NCBI GenBank assembly: GCA_947628465.1
Contig: CANQZZ010000037.1
Coordinates: forward strand, 1 to 11,116
Length of the DNA: 11,116 nucleotides
Direction: 5' to 3'
Source: an uncultured Clostridia bacterium
GTDB lineage: Bacteria > Bacillota_A > Clostridia > TANB77 > CAG-508
Part shown: in pieces, positions 1 to 5,152 of the stretch
Position numbering within the stretch: position 1 is the first letter of the stretch
How the letters are laid out: every line of letters begins with the position of its first letter
Notes under the pieces: model-generated
Database searches by the model: none
Told to the model about the DNA's origin: nothing
What the model saw: the letters and a program-made list of their open reading frames with translations, nothing else
Translations under genes and position numbers: made by a program

Positions 1-29
1 ATACATTGCAAGATTTATGATGTCCCCTT

Positions 30-1592
30 TTATTTATCAATGCTTAATTCTATTTTTAAATCAAATTTATCCTTAAGATTATTATACCATCCACCCTTGA
101 CATCTTTTGTATAATAAACTTTTTTAATAATAGTTTTTAATAATTTATTTTTATCGATAGGGTTGGTTAATTTATTATAATTGTTTAAACAATATTCCAG
201 TTTTGGAATTTGTTTTTTTATTGTTTCAATTTTTGTATTATCATTTTCTTTAATTAATTTATTTTTTTCAATAGTTAATTTTTCAAGTTCAGAGTTTAAT
301 TCTTTTTTTCTCGATAAAAATTCCTCTCTAGTATAATCCTCGAGTTCGTAAAATTCTTGTATTTTTTTTAATTGCTTGTTGTTTTTTTCAATTTGTTTGT
401 CTAAAAAATTTATGGCATCAGTATTATCATTTTGTTTTGGCTTAATTTCTTTTTCATAATTTGCAACATATACTGTTAAATCTTTTAATATGGTTTTTAA
501 TGATTCTATTATTTTGTTTTCTACTAAATCGTATTCACTAGAAACGGTACTGCAATTTTGCGTAGAACACAGCAATTTTACTTTTTTCCATGTTGGTCTT
601 CTTTTCATTGTTCTACCACATTTGCTACAATAAACAAGCCCAGTTAATGGACTTTTAGGAGTTACCGTTCTTGGACACTTTGCAAAAGGTTTGTTACTCA
701 TTATTCTGTGAACTTCATCAAATTCTTCTTTTGTTATAATAGGTTCATGCTTTCCATTAAATTTTTCAAATTCTTTTGTATATTCAATTTTTTTTATTAT
801 CTTCCCATCTACCATTTTTTTTACAGTTTTTTGTTCACCCCATTGTATAACCCCATAATAAACAGGTCTATATAAAATTTTAGAAACCATTGATGGTGTC
901 CAAACTTTGCTCCTTTTGGGCTTTACTCCGATATTGTTTAAATATTTTGCAATGTTATTAACCCCAATTCCTTCAAGCGCCATATCAAAAATCTTTCTTA
1001 CAAATTTTGCATCATCATTTTGAATTAAAATAAATCCTTTTTTTTCGGGGGACAATACTTTATCATATCCATAAGGTGTTGTTGAGCCTGTAAAATATCC
1101 TTGCTTTGCAGCAGCAATACGACCGTTTAATAATCTTTTTTTAATAGTGTTATATTCTCTTTTTGAAAAGAATAAACCAAACTCTAGTTGCTCTCTATCC
1201 ATTTCATTGTTTGCAATATCATATATTTTTTCGGGTGTTATAATTAATGTATCACTATAATAAAATGTATTATTGATTATGCCTTGGTCTATACTATCTC
1301 CACGAGAAAACCTATCAACTGCTATTACAAAAACGGCAGCGTATGTCCCATTGTTAACTTCATTAAGTAATTTCTTCATTTGCGGTCTTTCTGAAATTGT
1401 ATCACCTGATACAACTTCCTCATAAAAAACTACTTGATTTTCGGATATATTGTATTTTTTAATAGTTTCTATTAATCTTTGTTTATGCTTAGCTAATGTA
1501 AGTTCAATTGGTTCATTTGGGTCATCAGCTTGACTTTTTCTTAAGTATACTGCGAATAAATCTTCAATATTAAAATTGTAATTACTATACAT
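30..1592 (-). CDS. Large serine recombinase (phage integrase)
   Basis: This 520-aa protein should catalyse site-specific integration and excision of the element through a covalent phosphoserine link to DNA. The N-terminal resolvase domain (about 12-150) has the YLRKS motif with the probable nucleophile Ser20 and conserved Arg18, the SGD...ERP segment at 62-70, and the VDRFSRG motif at 92-98. A recombinase domain follows (about 165-290). A zinc ribbon has Cys322, Cys325, Cys342 and Cys347. A long charged, leucine-containing coiled coil lies at about 392-460, where this family places the motif that controls synapsis and excision. Length and domain order are those of complete large serine integrases and no frameshift is seen. 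The start is the ATG behind AAGGAAGT. A recombination directionality factor is normally needed for excision; none is recognisable in the window. The gene reads outward, away from the lysogeny operon. The attachment site is not identified. Confidence 0.97.
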   Translation of the reverse strand: MYSNYNFNIEDLFAVYLRKSQADDPNEPIELTLAKHKQRLIETIKKYNISENQVVFYEEVVSGDTISERPQMKKLLNEVNNGTYAAVFVIAVDRFSRGDSIDQGIINNTFYYSDTLIITPEKIYDIANNEMDREQLEFGLFFSKREYNTIKKRLLNGRIAAAKQGYFTGSTTPYGYDKVLSPEKKGFILIQNDDAKFVRKIFDMALEGIGVNNIAKYLNNIGVKPKRSKVWTPSMVSKILYRPVYYGVIQWGEQKTVKKMVDGKIIKKIEYTKEFEKFNGKHEPIITKEEFDEVHRIMSNKPFAKCPRTVTPKSPLTGLVYCSKCGRTMKRRPTWKKVKLLCSTQNCSTVSSEYDLVENKIIESLKTILKDLTVYVANYEKEIKPKQNDNTDAINFLDKQIEKNNKQLKKIQEFYELEDYTREEFLSRKKELNSELEKLTIEKNKLIKENDNTKIETIKKQIPKLEYCLNNYNKLTNPIDKNKLLKTIIKKVYYTKDVKGGWYNNLKDKFDLKIELSIDK

Positions 1593-1618
1593 TATAACAC
1601 TTCCTTTTTATTTAATTT

Positions 1619-1629
1619 TATGCTATAAT
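1619..1629 (+). promoter_or_regulatory. Rightward extended -10 promoter candidate
   Basis: TATGCTATAAT contains a perfect TATAAT (1624-1629) preceded by TGC, an extended -10 element. The -35 region 17 bp upstream (TTCCTT) is poor and overlaps the integrase ribosome binding site. Transcription would start near 1636 and run to the terminator at 1696-1726. The same 11 bases recur on the minus strand at 4171-4161, where they serve as the probable promoter of the 3660-4136 gene. Confidence 0.45.
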
Positions 1630-1656
1630 TGTATGTGAAAAGTCCATACAATTATA
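1624..1656. repeat. 12-bp perfect inverted repeat holding opposed -10 boxes
   Basis: The arms TATAATTGTATG (1624-1635) and CATACAATTATA (1645-1656) are exact reverse complements separated by 9 bp. The outer six bases of each arm are a consensus TATAAT on its own strand, so promoters in both directions are built into one palindrome. It looks like an operator where one dimeric regulator could control both directions. An attachment-site role is less likely: the symmetry centre is a single base, whereas serine integrase sites are symmetric around a two-base core. Confidence 0.6.
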
Positions 1657-1680
1657 TTGTATTTAAAGTTGCTAGACTTT
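1651..1680 (-). promoter_or_regulatory. Probable integrase promoter
   Basis: On the minus strand TATAAT lies at 1656-1651, about 60 bp upstream of the integrase start, giving a start site near 1644. The -35 region (AAGTCT at 17 bp spacing) is a poor match. This suggests an activator, or dependence on readthrough from the lysogeny operon. The 14-bp element at 1669-1682 overlaps this -35 region and could be the regulator's site. Confidence 0.4.
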
Positions 1681-1682
1681 GT
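1669..1682 (-). repeat. 14-bp shared element, copy 1 (integrase side)
   Basis: ACAAAGTCTAGCAA read on the minus strand is identical to plus-strand bases 4187-4200. Here it lies within AAAGTCTAGCAACTTT, an imperfect palindrome with AAAGT/ACTTT half-sites, next to the probable integrase promoter. It is probably a binding site for a phage regulator. Confidence 0.5.
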
Positions 1683-1695
1683 GATTTTTCATTTT

Positions 1696-1726
1696 GACTT
1701 ACTGTTCGAGCAGTAGGTCTTTTTTT
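1696..1726 (+). terminator. Rightward intrinsic terminator
   Basis: The arms GACTTACTG (1696-1704) and CAGTAGGTC (1711-1719) pair over 9 bp with one G-T wobble around the loop TTCGAG, followed by seven T residues. It works only for plus-strand transcription: on the minus strand the hairpin is followed by CAAAATG, not a T-run. Thus the leftward lysogeny transcript may read through into the integrase. Confidence 0.8.
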
Positions 1727-1728
1727 AT

Positions 1729-2190
1729 TTATATATTAAATATGTTACCACAATTTTGGCAAACAGCTTTTTTAGCTGTTTTATTAATTATTTTTTTCTT
1801 TTTTCCAACTCCAAATATTTTAAATATTAGTGCAGGTAAAGTTAGAAATATCCATTTTATTGGTACCCACCACCAACCAATTAATAACCACCATATTAAT
1901 CCATGATGTGCATTTTTTAAATAACTTTCATTTACAATTTGAATATTAACATTTCTGCTATTACATTTAGGGCAAACAAATCCACTATTGTTATTTTCTT
2001 CTTGTTGAGCTCTTATTCTACCTTTTTCAAAATCATATCCGCTTTGTTCTGCATTATCGTATTGTATGTGTTGAACTTCATCATCTAATTTAAAGGTTGT
2101 ATTACAATATGGACAATTTATGTCGTTACTGTTTTCATCAACACTTAATTTTGCACCACAATTTTTACATTTCATTTCTATTAGTTTCAT
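1729..2190 (-). CDS. Zinc-ribbon membrane protein of the lysogeny operon
   Basis: This 153-aa protein has an N-terminal zinc ribbon (Cys8, Cys11, Cys26, Cys29). A second four-cysteine site is split: Cys73 and Cys76 lie before, and Cys144 and Cys147 after, a very hydrophobic tryptophan-rich stretch (about 97-127) that could be a membrane hairpin. A lysine-rich patch (130-141) follows it. Proteins of this kind are common, uncharacterised cargo in Firmicutes phages and are often named TFIIB-type zinc-ribbon proteins; that is family knowledge and not a function. The ATG overlaps the stop of the metallopeptidase gene by 4 bp (ATGA), so the two are probably translationally coupled. It is the last gene of the lysogeny operon and should be expressed in lysogens. 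Membrane location is inferred. Confidence 0.75.
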   Translation of the reverse strand: MKLIEMKCKNCGAKLSVDENSNDINCPYCNTTFKLDDEVQHIQYDNAEQSGYDFEKGRIRAQQEENNNSGFVCPKCNSRNVNIQIVNESYLKNAHHGLIWWLLIGWWWVPIKWIFLTLPALIFKIFGVGKKKKIINKTAKKAVCQNCGNIFNI

Positions 2191-2510
2191 ATACTCTCCT
2201 TTATTTCATTTAATATTTTTTTAATATGTTTATCTGCCTCATCTTCATATTCTTTTGTACGCAAAGCCAATAAATCTTTATCTCTTTGCTCTAACTGTGA
2301 TAATTCTATATGTGCTAGTTCGTGTAATATAGTTTTTCTTTTTTTATAACTAGATAAATCTTTTTCAATAAATATAACATTTATTCCTTTATAATTAAAT
2401 ACACATCCATCTATATTGGTTGGCAAGTGTAAATATTCTATACTAGCATTGAAATAATTTAGTAAATCTTGTTGCGTTATTTCTTTCTTTAATAATTCTT
2501 TAATTCCCAT
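2187..2510 (-). CDS. Short ImmA/IrrE-type metallopeptidase
   Basis: This 107-aa protein carries the HELAH zinc-protease motif at 63-67 and, 22-24 residues on, the acidic segment YEDEAD (88-93) that should supply the third zinc ligand. This matches the ImmA/IrrE family (Pfam Peptidase_M78). In ICEBs1, ImmA cleaves the repressor ImmR to derepress the element. The repressor here has no autoprotease domain, so the same role is inferred. The protein is short for the family: it ends about 14 residues after the acidic motif and lacks the usual C-terminal extension. The start has AAGGAG nearby. The gene follows the repressor and membrane-protein genes and overlaps the zinc-ribbon gene by 4 bp. A 12-bp palindrome, AGTACCTGTACT (2530-2541), lies just upstream. 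Confidence 0.85.
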   Translation of the reverse strand: MGIKELLKKEITQQDLLNYFNASIEYLHLPTNIDGCVFNYKGINVIFIEKDLSSYKKRKTILHELAHIELSQLEQRDKDLLALRTKEYEDEADKHIKKILNEIKESI

Positions 2511-2580
2511 AATTTTACTCCTTTATAGAAGTACCTGTACTAGCATACTTTTCTTTTATATCTATTTTACTTACAACATT

Positions 2581-2838
2581 TTATTCATTTATGATTTTTG
2601 CATCACTAGGAATAATTCGTAATTTTTCTTCACACACTCTATAATAATAATCACCATTTTTTATATATAACTTATTTGTTTCACAATAATTTTCTTTTTC
2701 AGATTTATTATGAAACGCAAAATATATATTTAGTGTAATAGATATTAATAATAAAACAAATATAAAAATCTTACTAATTGTTTTCAAAAACTTAAAATTT
2801 ATAATAATTTTGTCGTTTTCCACTTTTATATTTTTCAT
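2581..2838 (-). CDS. Single-pass membrane protein of the lysogeny operon
   Basis: This 85-aa protein has a short charged N-terminus, one clear transmembrane segment (about 22-42) and an external or internal C-terminal region of about 43 residues with two cysteines (Cys52, Cys69) that could form a disulphide if it is outside. I do not recognise a family. The ATG overlaps the repressor stop by 4 bp (ATGA), so it is coupled to the repressor and should be made in lysogens. Its place between repressor and metallopeptidase is suggestive: it could be a sensor or regulator of induction, or a superinfection-exclusion or immunity protein. Both ideas are inference from position alone. Confidence 0.75.
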   Translation of the reverse strand: MKNIKVENDKIIINFKFLKTISKIFIFVLLLISITLNIYFAFHNKSEKENYCETNKLYIKNGDYYYRVCEEKLRIIPSDAKIINE

Positions 2839-3191
2839 TCTCTATCTCCTAATTGTTTATCAATCTCTCTTTTTCTCTTTTCAATTATAAATCTCATATA
2901 TTCTTTATCTTCATCAGTTAATATATCTTTATTTTTTGAAAATAATATATCTAATTCATCAAAAGCTTTATTTTTTTTACTTTCAATTAAGTCAGATTTT
3001 AATATTCCAAAATAGTTTGCCATTGCTTCTATTTTATCAATTCTTGGGTAAGCGGTTCCATTTGTCCATTCTCTTACGGTAGTGTATTTAAACCCTAAAT
3101 CATCACATAATTTGTTTCTATCTACTCTATTAAGATTCATATAATAATTTAGATTTTCAGCAAAGACTTCTTTGTTTCCTAAATCGCTCAT
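2835..3191 (-). CDS. CI-like repressor, XRE-family HTH
   Basis: This 118-aa DNA-binding protein has an N-terminal HTH_3/XRE fold (about 10-68) with recognition region RNKLCDDLGFKYTTVREW (25-42). Its charged helical tail (75-115) resembles the short dimerisation tail of many Firmicutes phage repressors. It has no S24/LexA peptidase domain, so it cannot self-cleave. It should maintain lysogeny by binding the 19-bp palindrome in the rightward promoter at 3281-3309. The ATG at 3191 follows AGGAGG at good spacing, and a TTGTTT-17-TATAAT promoter lies just upstream. It is the first gene of the lysogeny operon and overlaps the next by 4 bp. Confidence 0.9.
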   Translation of the reverse strand: MSDLGNKEVFAENLNYYMNLNRVDRNKLCDDLGFKYTTVREWTNGTAYPRIDKIEAMANYFGILKSDLIESKKNKAFDELDILFSKNKDILTDEDKEYMRFIIEKRKREIDKQLGDRE

Positions 3192-3211
3192 ATTTACCTC
3201 CTAGCAATATA

Positions 3212-3240
3212 ATTATAAATCAAAAACTCAAAAAAAACAA
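3212..3240 (-). promoter_or_regulatory. Lysogeny (repressor) promoter
   Basis: On the minus strand TTGTTT (3240-3235) and TATAAT (3217-3212) are spaced by 17 bp, and AGGAGG precedes the repressor ATG shortly downstream. It is divergent from the rightward promoter, with the A-tract region between. Bends there would bring the two promoters together. Confidence 0.75.
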
Positions 3241-3277
3241 GTAAAATTGCAAAAAAATGCAAAAAAATTGCAAAAAA
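3222..3277. promoter_or_regulatory. Six phased A-tracts (curved DNA / UP element)
   Basis: A-runs at 3222-3226, 3230-3237, 3243-3246, 3251-3257, 3261-3267 and 3272-3277 have centres about 9.5-11 bp apart, close to one helical turn. The last three sit in near-identical TGCAAAAAAA units. Such phasing gives intrinsic curvature. Placed directly upstream of the -35 box, it can also act as an UP element for RNA polymerase. It overlaps the -35 region of the divergent repressor promoter. Confidence 0.7.
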
Positions 3278-3280
3278 CTA

Positions 3281-3309
3281 TTGACATTACGATTCAATCG
3301 TAATATAAT
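3281..3309 (+). promoter_or_regulatory. Rightward early (PR-like) promoter
   Basis: TTGACA (3281-3286) and TATAAT (3304-3309) match both consensus hexamers perfectly with the ideal 17-bp spacing. The start site would be about 3316, so the leader to the AGGAGG (3320-3325) is very short. It should drive the Cro-like gene and perhaps the whole early region. Confidence 0.9.
3286..3304. promoter_or_regulatory. Repressor operator inside the PR spacer
   Basis: ATTACGATTCAATCGTAAT is a perfect palindrome of 9+1+9 bp that exactly fills the space between the -35 and -10 boxes. A bound dimer would block RNA polymerase fully. It is the natural target for the repressor and/or Cro encoded on either side. 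I saw no second copy in the window. Confidence 0.8.
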
Positions 3310-3333
3310 GAGTTCAGATAGGAGGCAAAAGAA

Positions 3334-3558
3334 GTGAAATTAAATTTGAAAGCATTAAGAATTAACAATCATTTAACGCAATTAGAAGCGGCAAAACAAA
3401 TAGGAATATCTGAAAGCACTTTAAATAATTATGAAAATTTTAAATCTTTCCCTGATGTACCTATAATTGATAAAATACTTAAATTATATAATGTTAAGTA
3501 TGATGACATAATTTTTTTACCTCAAAATTGCGATTTAATTGCAACAAAAGAAGAATAG
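3334..3558 (+). CDS. Cro-like XRE-family HTH regulator
   Basis: This 74-aa protein is almost entirely one HTH_3 domain, with the helix-turn-helix at about 15-36 (TQLEAAKQIGISESTLNNYE). The tail (DIIFLP...TKEE) is typical of short Firmicutes phage regulators. It is divergent from the repressor and is the first gene under the consensus promoter, so it fits Cro or an early antirepressor-type regulator. The start is GTG at 3334, 8 bp behind AGGAGG (3320-3325); no in-frame ATG offers a better site. It probably competes with the repressor for the 19-bp operator, which is inference. Confidence 0.88.
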   Translation: MKLNLKALRINNHLTQLEAAKQIGISESTLNNYENFKSFPDVPIIDKILKLYNVKYDDIIFLPQNCDLIATKEE

Positions 3559-3570
3559 AAAGGAAGTGAA

Positions 3571-3657
3571 ATGTTAATGTCAATAACAATGGCATCAATA
3601 ATTATCATATTAGTGATATTACTTTTAATAATTTTAATATTTTTATGTAATTATTAA
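3571..3657 (+). CDS. 28-aa hydrophobic peptide
   Basis: This small ORF has an excellent ribosome binding site (AGGAAGTGA, five bases before ATG) 12 bp after the Cro-like stop. The product is almost wholly a membrane helix rich in Ile and Leu (about residues 8-25) and ends CNY. It would be co-transcribed with the Cro-like gene. It could be an early membrane peptide, for example an exclusion or host-takeover factor, or a toxin-like peptide; nothing decides between these. It ends 2 bp from the stop of the convergent gene, with no terminator between. Confidence 0.55.
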   Translation: MLMSITMASIIIILVILLLIILIFLCNY

Positions 3658-3659
3658 TT

Positions 3660-4136
3660 TTATTTATTGTGATTATGAAATCTCAAAAAAATATAAAGAA
3701 CCCCACGGGTAGAATATAACTTTAGAAGATTGATTTTTCTTACCTTTATAGGAGTATCACTATTTATAAGTATTGCACCTTCTTCAGATTCATAAGCATC
3801 AAGTTTTATTGGTAAACCCAAAGAATATTTATAATGTCTAACAGTTTGACCATATTTTTTTAAATCAACCCTTGCTAATCTTATCTTCTTTGAAAATGAG
3901 TTGAAATTATTAAATTTTATTTTATATATCTTTATCGGGAACTTATTTCTATTTTCAATTATACAATCTATTGCTAAAACATATTCCCCATCTTCATCTT
4001 TGTGATCTAAAAAAGTAATATAATTTATGTTTTTAATTTCAATATGGGATAGTGAAGAAATAAAGTTAAATAAAAAAGTAAGGAATGACACTATAAATGC
4101 TAAAATGCTTATAAAAACACTTATATCAAGTTTCAA
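3660..4136 (-). CDS. Membrane-anchored protein, candidate moron
   Basis: This 158-aa protein has an N-terminal transmembrane anchor (about 7-29) and a predominantly beta-strand-like soluble part (about 33-158), perhaps an Ig-like or similar sandwich fold; I recognise no family. The start is TTG at 4136, set by a perfect AGGAGG (4149-4144) 7 bp upstream. It has its own extended -10 promoter at 4161-4190. It is reversed relative to the early operon and convergent with the Cro-like gene, so it is antisense to any long early transcript and would be made mainly in lysogens. That arrangement fits lysogenic conversion, superinfection exclusion or phage defence. The role is inferred from position only. 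Confidence 0.75.
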   Translation of the reverse strand: MKLDISVFISILAFIVSFLTFLFNFISSLSHIEIKNINYITFLDHKDEDGEYVLAIDCIIENRNKFPIKIYKIKFNNFNSFSKKIRLARVDLKKYGQTVRHYKYSLGLPIKLDAYESEEGAILINSDTPIKVRKINLLKLYSTRGVLYIFLRFHNHNK

Positions 4137-4160
4137 ATAATCACCTCCTGTCTACAAGCT

Positions 4161-4190
4161 ATTATAGCATAGGAGAGTAAATAAAAACAA
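4161..4190 (-). promoter_or_regulatory. Promoter of the 3660-4136 membrane gene
   Basis: On the minus strand TATAAT (4166-4161) is preceded by TGC, giving an extended -10, with TTGTTT (4190-4185) as -35 at 18 bp. The -10 lies within the palindrome GCTATTATAGC (4158-4168). The -35 overlaps the 14-bp element at 4187-4200, so a protein bound there could shut off this promoter. Confidence 0.65.
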
Positions 4191-4200
4191 AGTCTAGCAA
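4187..4200 (+). repeat. 14-bp shared element, copy 2 (early-operon side)
   Basis: ACAAAGTCTAGCAA is identical to the minus strand at 1682-1669. Here it is followed by ACTT, giving AAAGT...ACTT half-sites. It lies between the leftward membrane-gene promoter and the early operon. I see no good unaided sigma-A promoter for the early genes in 4137-4251, so this may be an activator site; otherwise they depend on readthrough from 3281. Confidence 0.5.
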
Positions 4201-4212
4201 ACTTAACAACAA

Positions 4213-4223
4213 GACAAGCATAA
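4213..4223 (+). repeat. Duplicated leader element, copy 1
   Basis: GACAAGCATAA occurs here and at 4460-4470. Each copy is about 20-28 bp before an ORF that starts ATGAAAGAAAT, and each has TCTAG some 10-20 bp upstream. This points to duplication of a leader plus start region. Confidence 0.5.
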
Positions 4224-4251
4224 AAAAATACAATTAATTAAGGGGTGTTAT

Positions 4252-4443
4252 ATGAAAGAAATTACATTAGGAAATACTAAAGTAACACTTGTATTTCCAA
4301 ATCAATCTGAATTAGAAAATAAAAAACAATTAGAAAAAATTTATGATGTATGTAATGAAATATTTAAAAATAATAAGGAATGTTTTTATACACATAAAGA
4401 AGTAGAAAATTTAAAAAAAAATCCTAGAAATTTATTTATATAA
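4252..4443 (+). CDS. Small conserved phage early protein (63 aa)
   Basis: This is the first gene of the long early operon. The ATG is preceded by AAGGGGTG. The N-terminus is a short beta-like segment (MKEITLGNTKVTLVF). It is followed by a helical part with the segment CNEIFKNNKECFYTHKEV (about 34-51), and the protein ends NPRNLFI. Proteins with this layout are familiar from early regions of Firmicutes phages, to my recollection, but have no assigned function. The ending suggests a compact domain and not a fragment. It is followed by a 46-bp gap holding the second leader repeat. Confidence 0.7.
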   Translation: MKEITLGNTKVTLVFPNQSELENKKQLEKIYDVCNEIFKNNKECFYTHKEVENLKKNPRNLFI

Positions 4444-4459
4444 TTTTCTAGAATTGTAG

Positions 4460-4470
4460 GACAAGCATAA
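4460..4470 (+). repeat. Duplicated leader element, copy 2
   Basis: This is the second copy of GACAAGCATAA (see 4213-4223), followed by the ribosome binding site and an ATGAAAGAAAT start at 4490. Confidence 0.5.
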
Positions 4471-4489
4471 GAAAGAAAAGAGGTTTAAT

Positions 4490-4714
4490 ATGAAAGAAAT
4501 AATAGAAGAAAATGCGAAACAGGGGAATAAGGAATATGAAAACTATATGAAAAAATATAAAAGAAAAGAAAGAACTTTAACAATCTTTGTTGGTTTATTT
4601 ATAGTAATTGCAACCGGTTTATTAATGATGTTAAGTTCAAAATTAACTGATGATGCACAAAAAAACTGCATTGAAGCAGGGCACAGTGAGGCTTATTGTG
4701 AAGCCAAGTTATAA
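4490..4714 (+). CDS. Small single-pass membrane protein (74 aa)
   Basis: It has a charged N-terminal region (1-28), one transmembrane segment (about 29-50) and a short tail with Cys60 and Cys70 in the form CIEAGHSEAYCEAKL. The paired cysteines at about 10 residues suggest a small disulphide loop if the tail is outside the cell. Similar short membrane proteins occur in early operons of Firmicutes phages without known function. The ribosome binding site is AGAGG. The first codons match those of the 4252 gene (MKEI), and the leader is partly duplicated. The 3' end overlaps the next gene. Confidence 0.7.
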   Translation: MKEIIEENAKQGNKEYENYMKKYKRKERTLTIFVGLFIVIATGLLMMLSSKLTDDAQKNCIEAGHSEAYCEAKL

Positions 4715-4925
4715 GAAAAGAAATGCTGACACAAACATTTCTACATATAAGTATAGCACAGTTTTTAAGAAAAATCAAAAACTGACTGATAAAGAATTAA
4801 CCAAATTGTTAAAAACAGAAAAACCTAAAAAAATGATTGATATGCATATGATGAGTATCATTAAATTAAGTGATAAACAATTAAGTAGAGTAATTGAAGC
4901 AAAAAATAAGGAGGGTATAAAATGA
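4698..4925 (+). CDS. Small basic hypothetical protein (75 aa)
   Basis: This protein of unknown function is lysine-rich. It has a helical part with two similar short helices, KLTDKELTKLL (about 28-38) and KLSDKQLSRVI (about 56-66), which may be an internal repeat. I prefer the GTG at 4698, 6 bp behind GAGG, over the ATG at 4650, because the longer form would overlap the upstream membrane gene by 65 bp and has no ribosome binding site. With GTG the overlap is 17 bp. The stop overlaps the next ATG by 4 bp (ATGA), indicating coupling. Confidence 0.6.
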   Translation: MKPSYKKRNADTNISTYKYSTVFKKNQKLTDKELTKLLKTEKPKKMIDMHMMSIIKLSDKQLSRVIEAKNKEGIK

Positions 4926-5152
4926 ATTTATTAGATGAAGTTTTTGAAGATTTAATAAAAGACATACAATTATGTCACAAAAGAAATAATAATGATTCAA
5001 CAGTAGAGGGATTAAGGGATTTAAAGAGTTTACTAGAAGGATATGTAGATTCGATTGATAGTGATATTAGATTAGAAAGTCAAGATAGATCTTATGAAGA
5101 ATTAGATAGATTATCAGATGAAAGAAGAATAGAGCAATGTATGAATCAATAA
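4922..5152 (+). CDS. Small acidic helical hypothetical protein (76 aa)
   Basis: The protein is acidic and predicted to be helical throughout (for example LRDLKSLLEGYVDSIDSDI, about 31-49). I recognise no family. A strong GGAGG precedes the ATG, which overlaps the previous stop by 4 bp. The 3' end overlaps the nuclease-ATPase start by 16 bp. Its position directly before the recombination genes suggests an accessory role there, but that is only inference. Confidence 0.65.
   Translation: MNLLDEVFEDLIKDIQLCHKRNNNDSTVEGLRDLKSLLEGYVDSIDSDIRLESQDRSYEELDRLSDERRIEQCMNQ

Larger units (their letters stand above)
1636..1726 (+). ncRNA. Candidate small RNA between integrase and lysogeny operon
   Basis: A rightward extended -10 box (1624-1629) and a strong rightward intrinsic terminator (1696-1726) bracket about 90 nt. 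Both neighbouring genes are on the other strand, so this terminator serves neither. The simplest reading is a short independent plus-strand transcript. Its first nine or so bases would overlap the 5' end of the leftward integrase mRNA, and its end reaches the stop codon of the zinc-ribbon gene. It could be an antisense or trans-acting regulator, or simply a barrier against transcription entering from the integrase side. No convincing coding content is seen. Confidence 0.3.

Noticed and set aside
1..29. Possible attachment site beyond the integrase stop
   Set aside because: Serine-integrase att sites often lie beside the gene, but only 29 bases are present and there is no partner copy in the window to compare.
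1637..1699. A 20-codon GTG-started ORF inside the candidate small RNA
   Set aside because: It would be leaderless with no ribosome binding site, and ORFs of this length are common by chance.
1694..1906. Plus-strand ORF of 70 codons
   Set aside because: It lies opposite the zinc-ribbon gene, has no ribosome binding site and crosses the terminator hairpin.
4650..4697. Longer ATG start for the 4698-4925 gene
   Set aside because: It would overlap the membrane-protein gene by 65 bp and has no ribosome binding site; GTG at 4698 has GAGG at good spacing.
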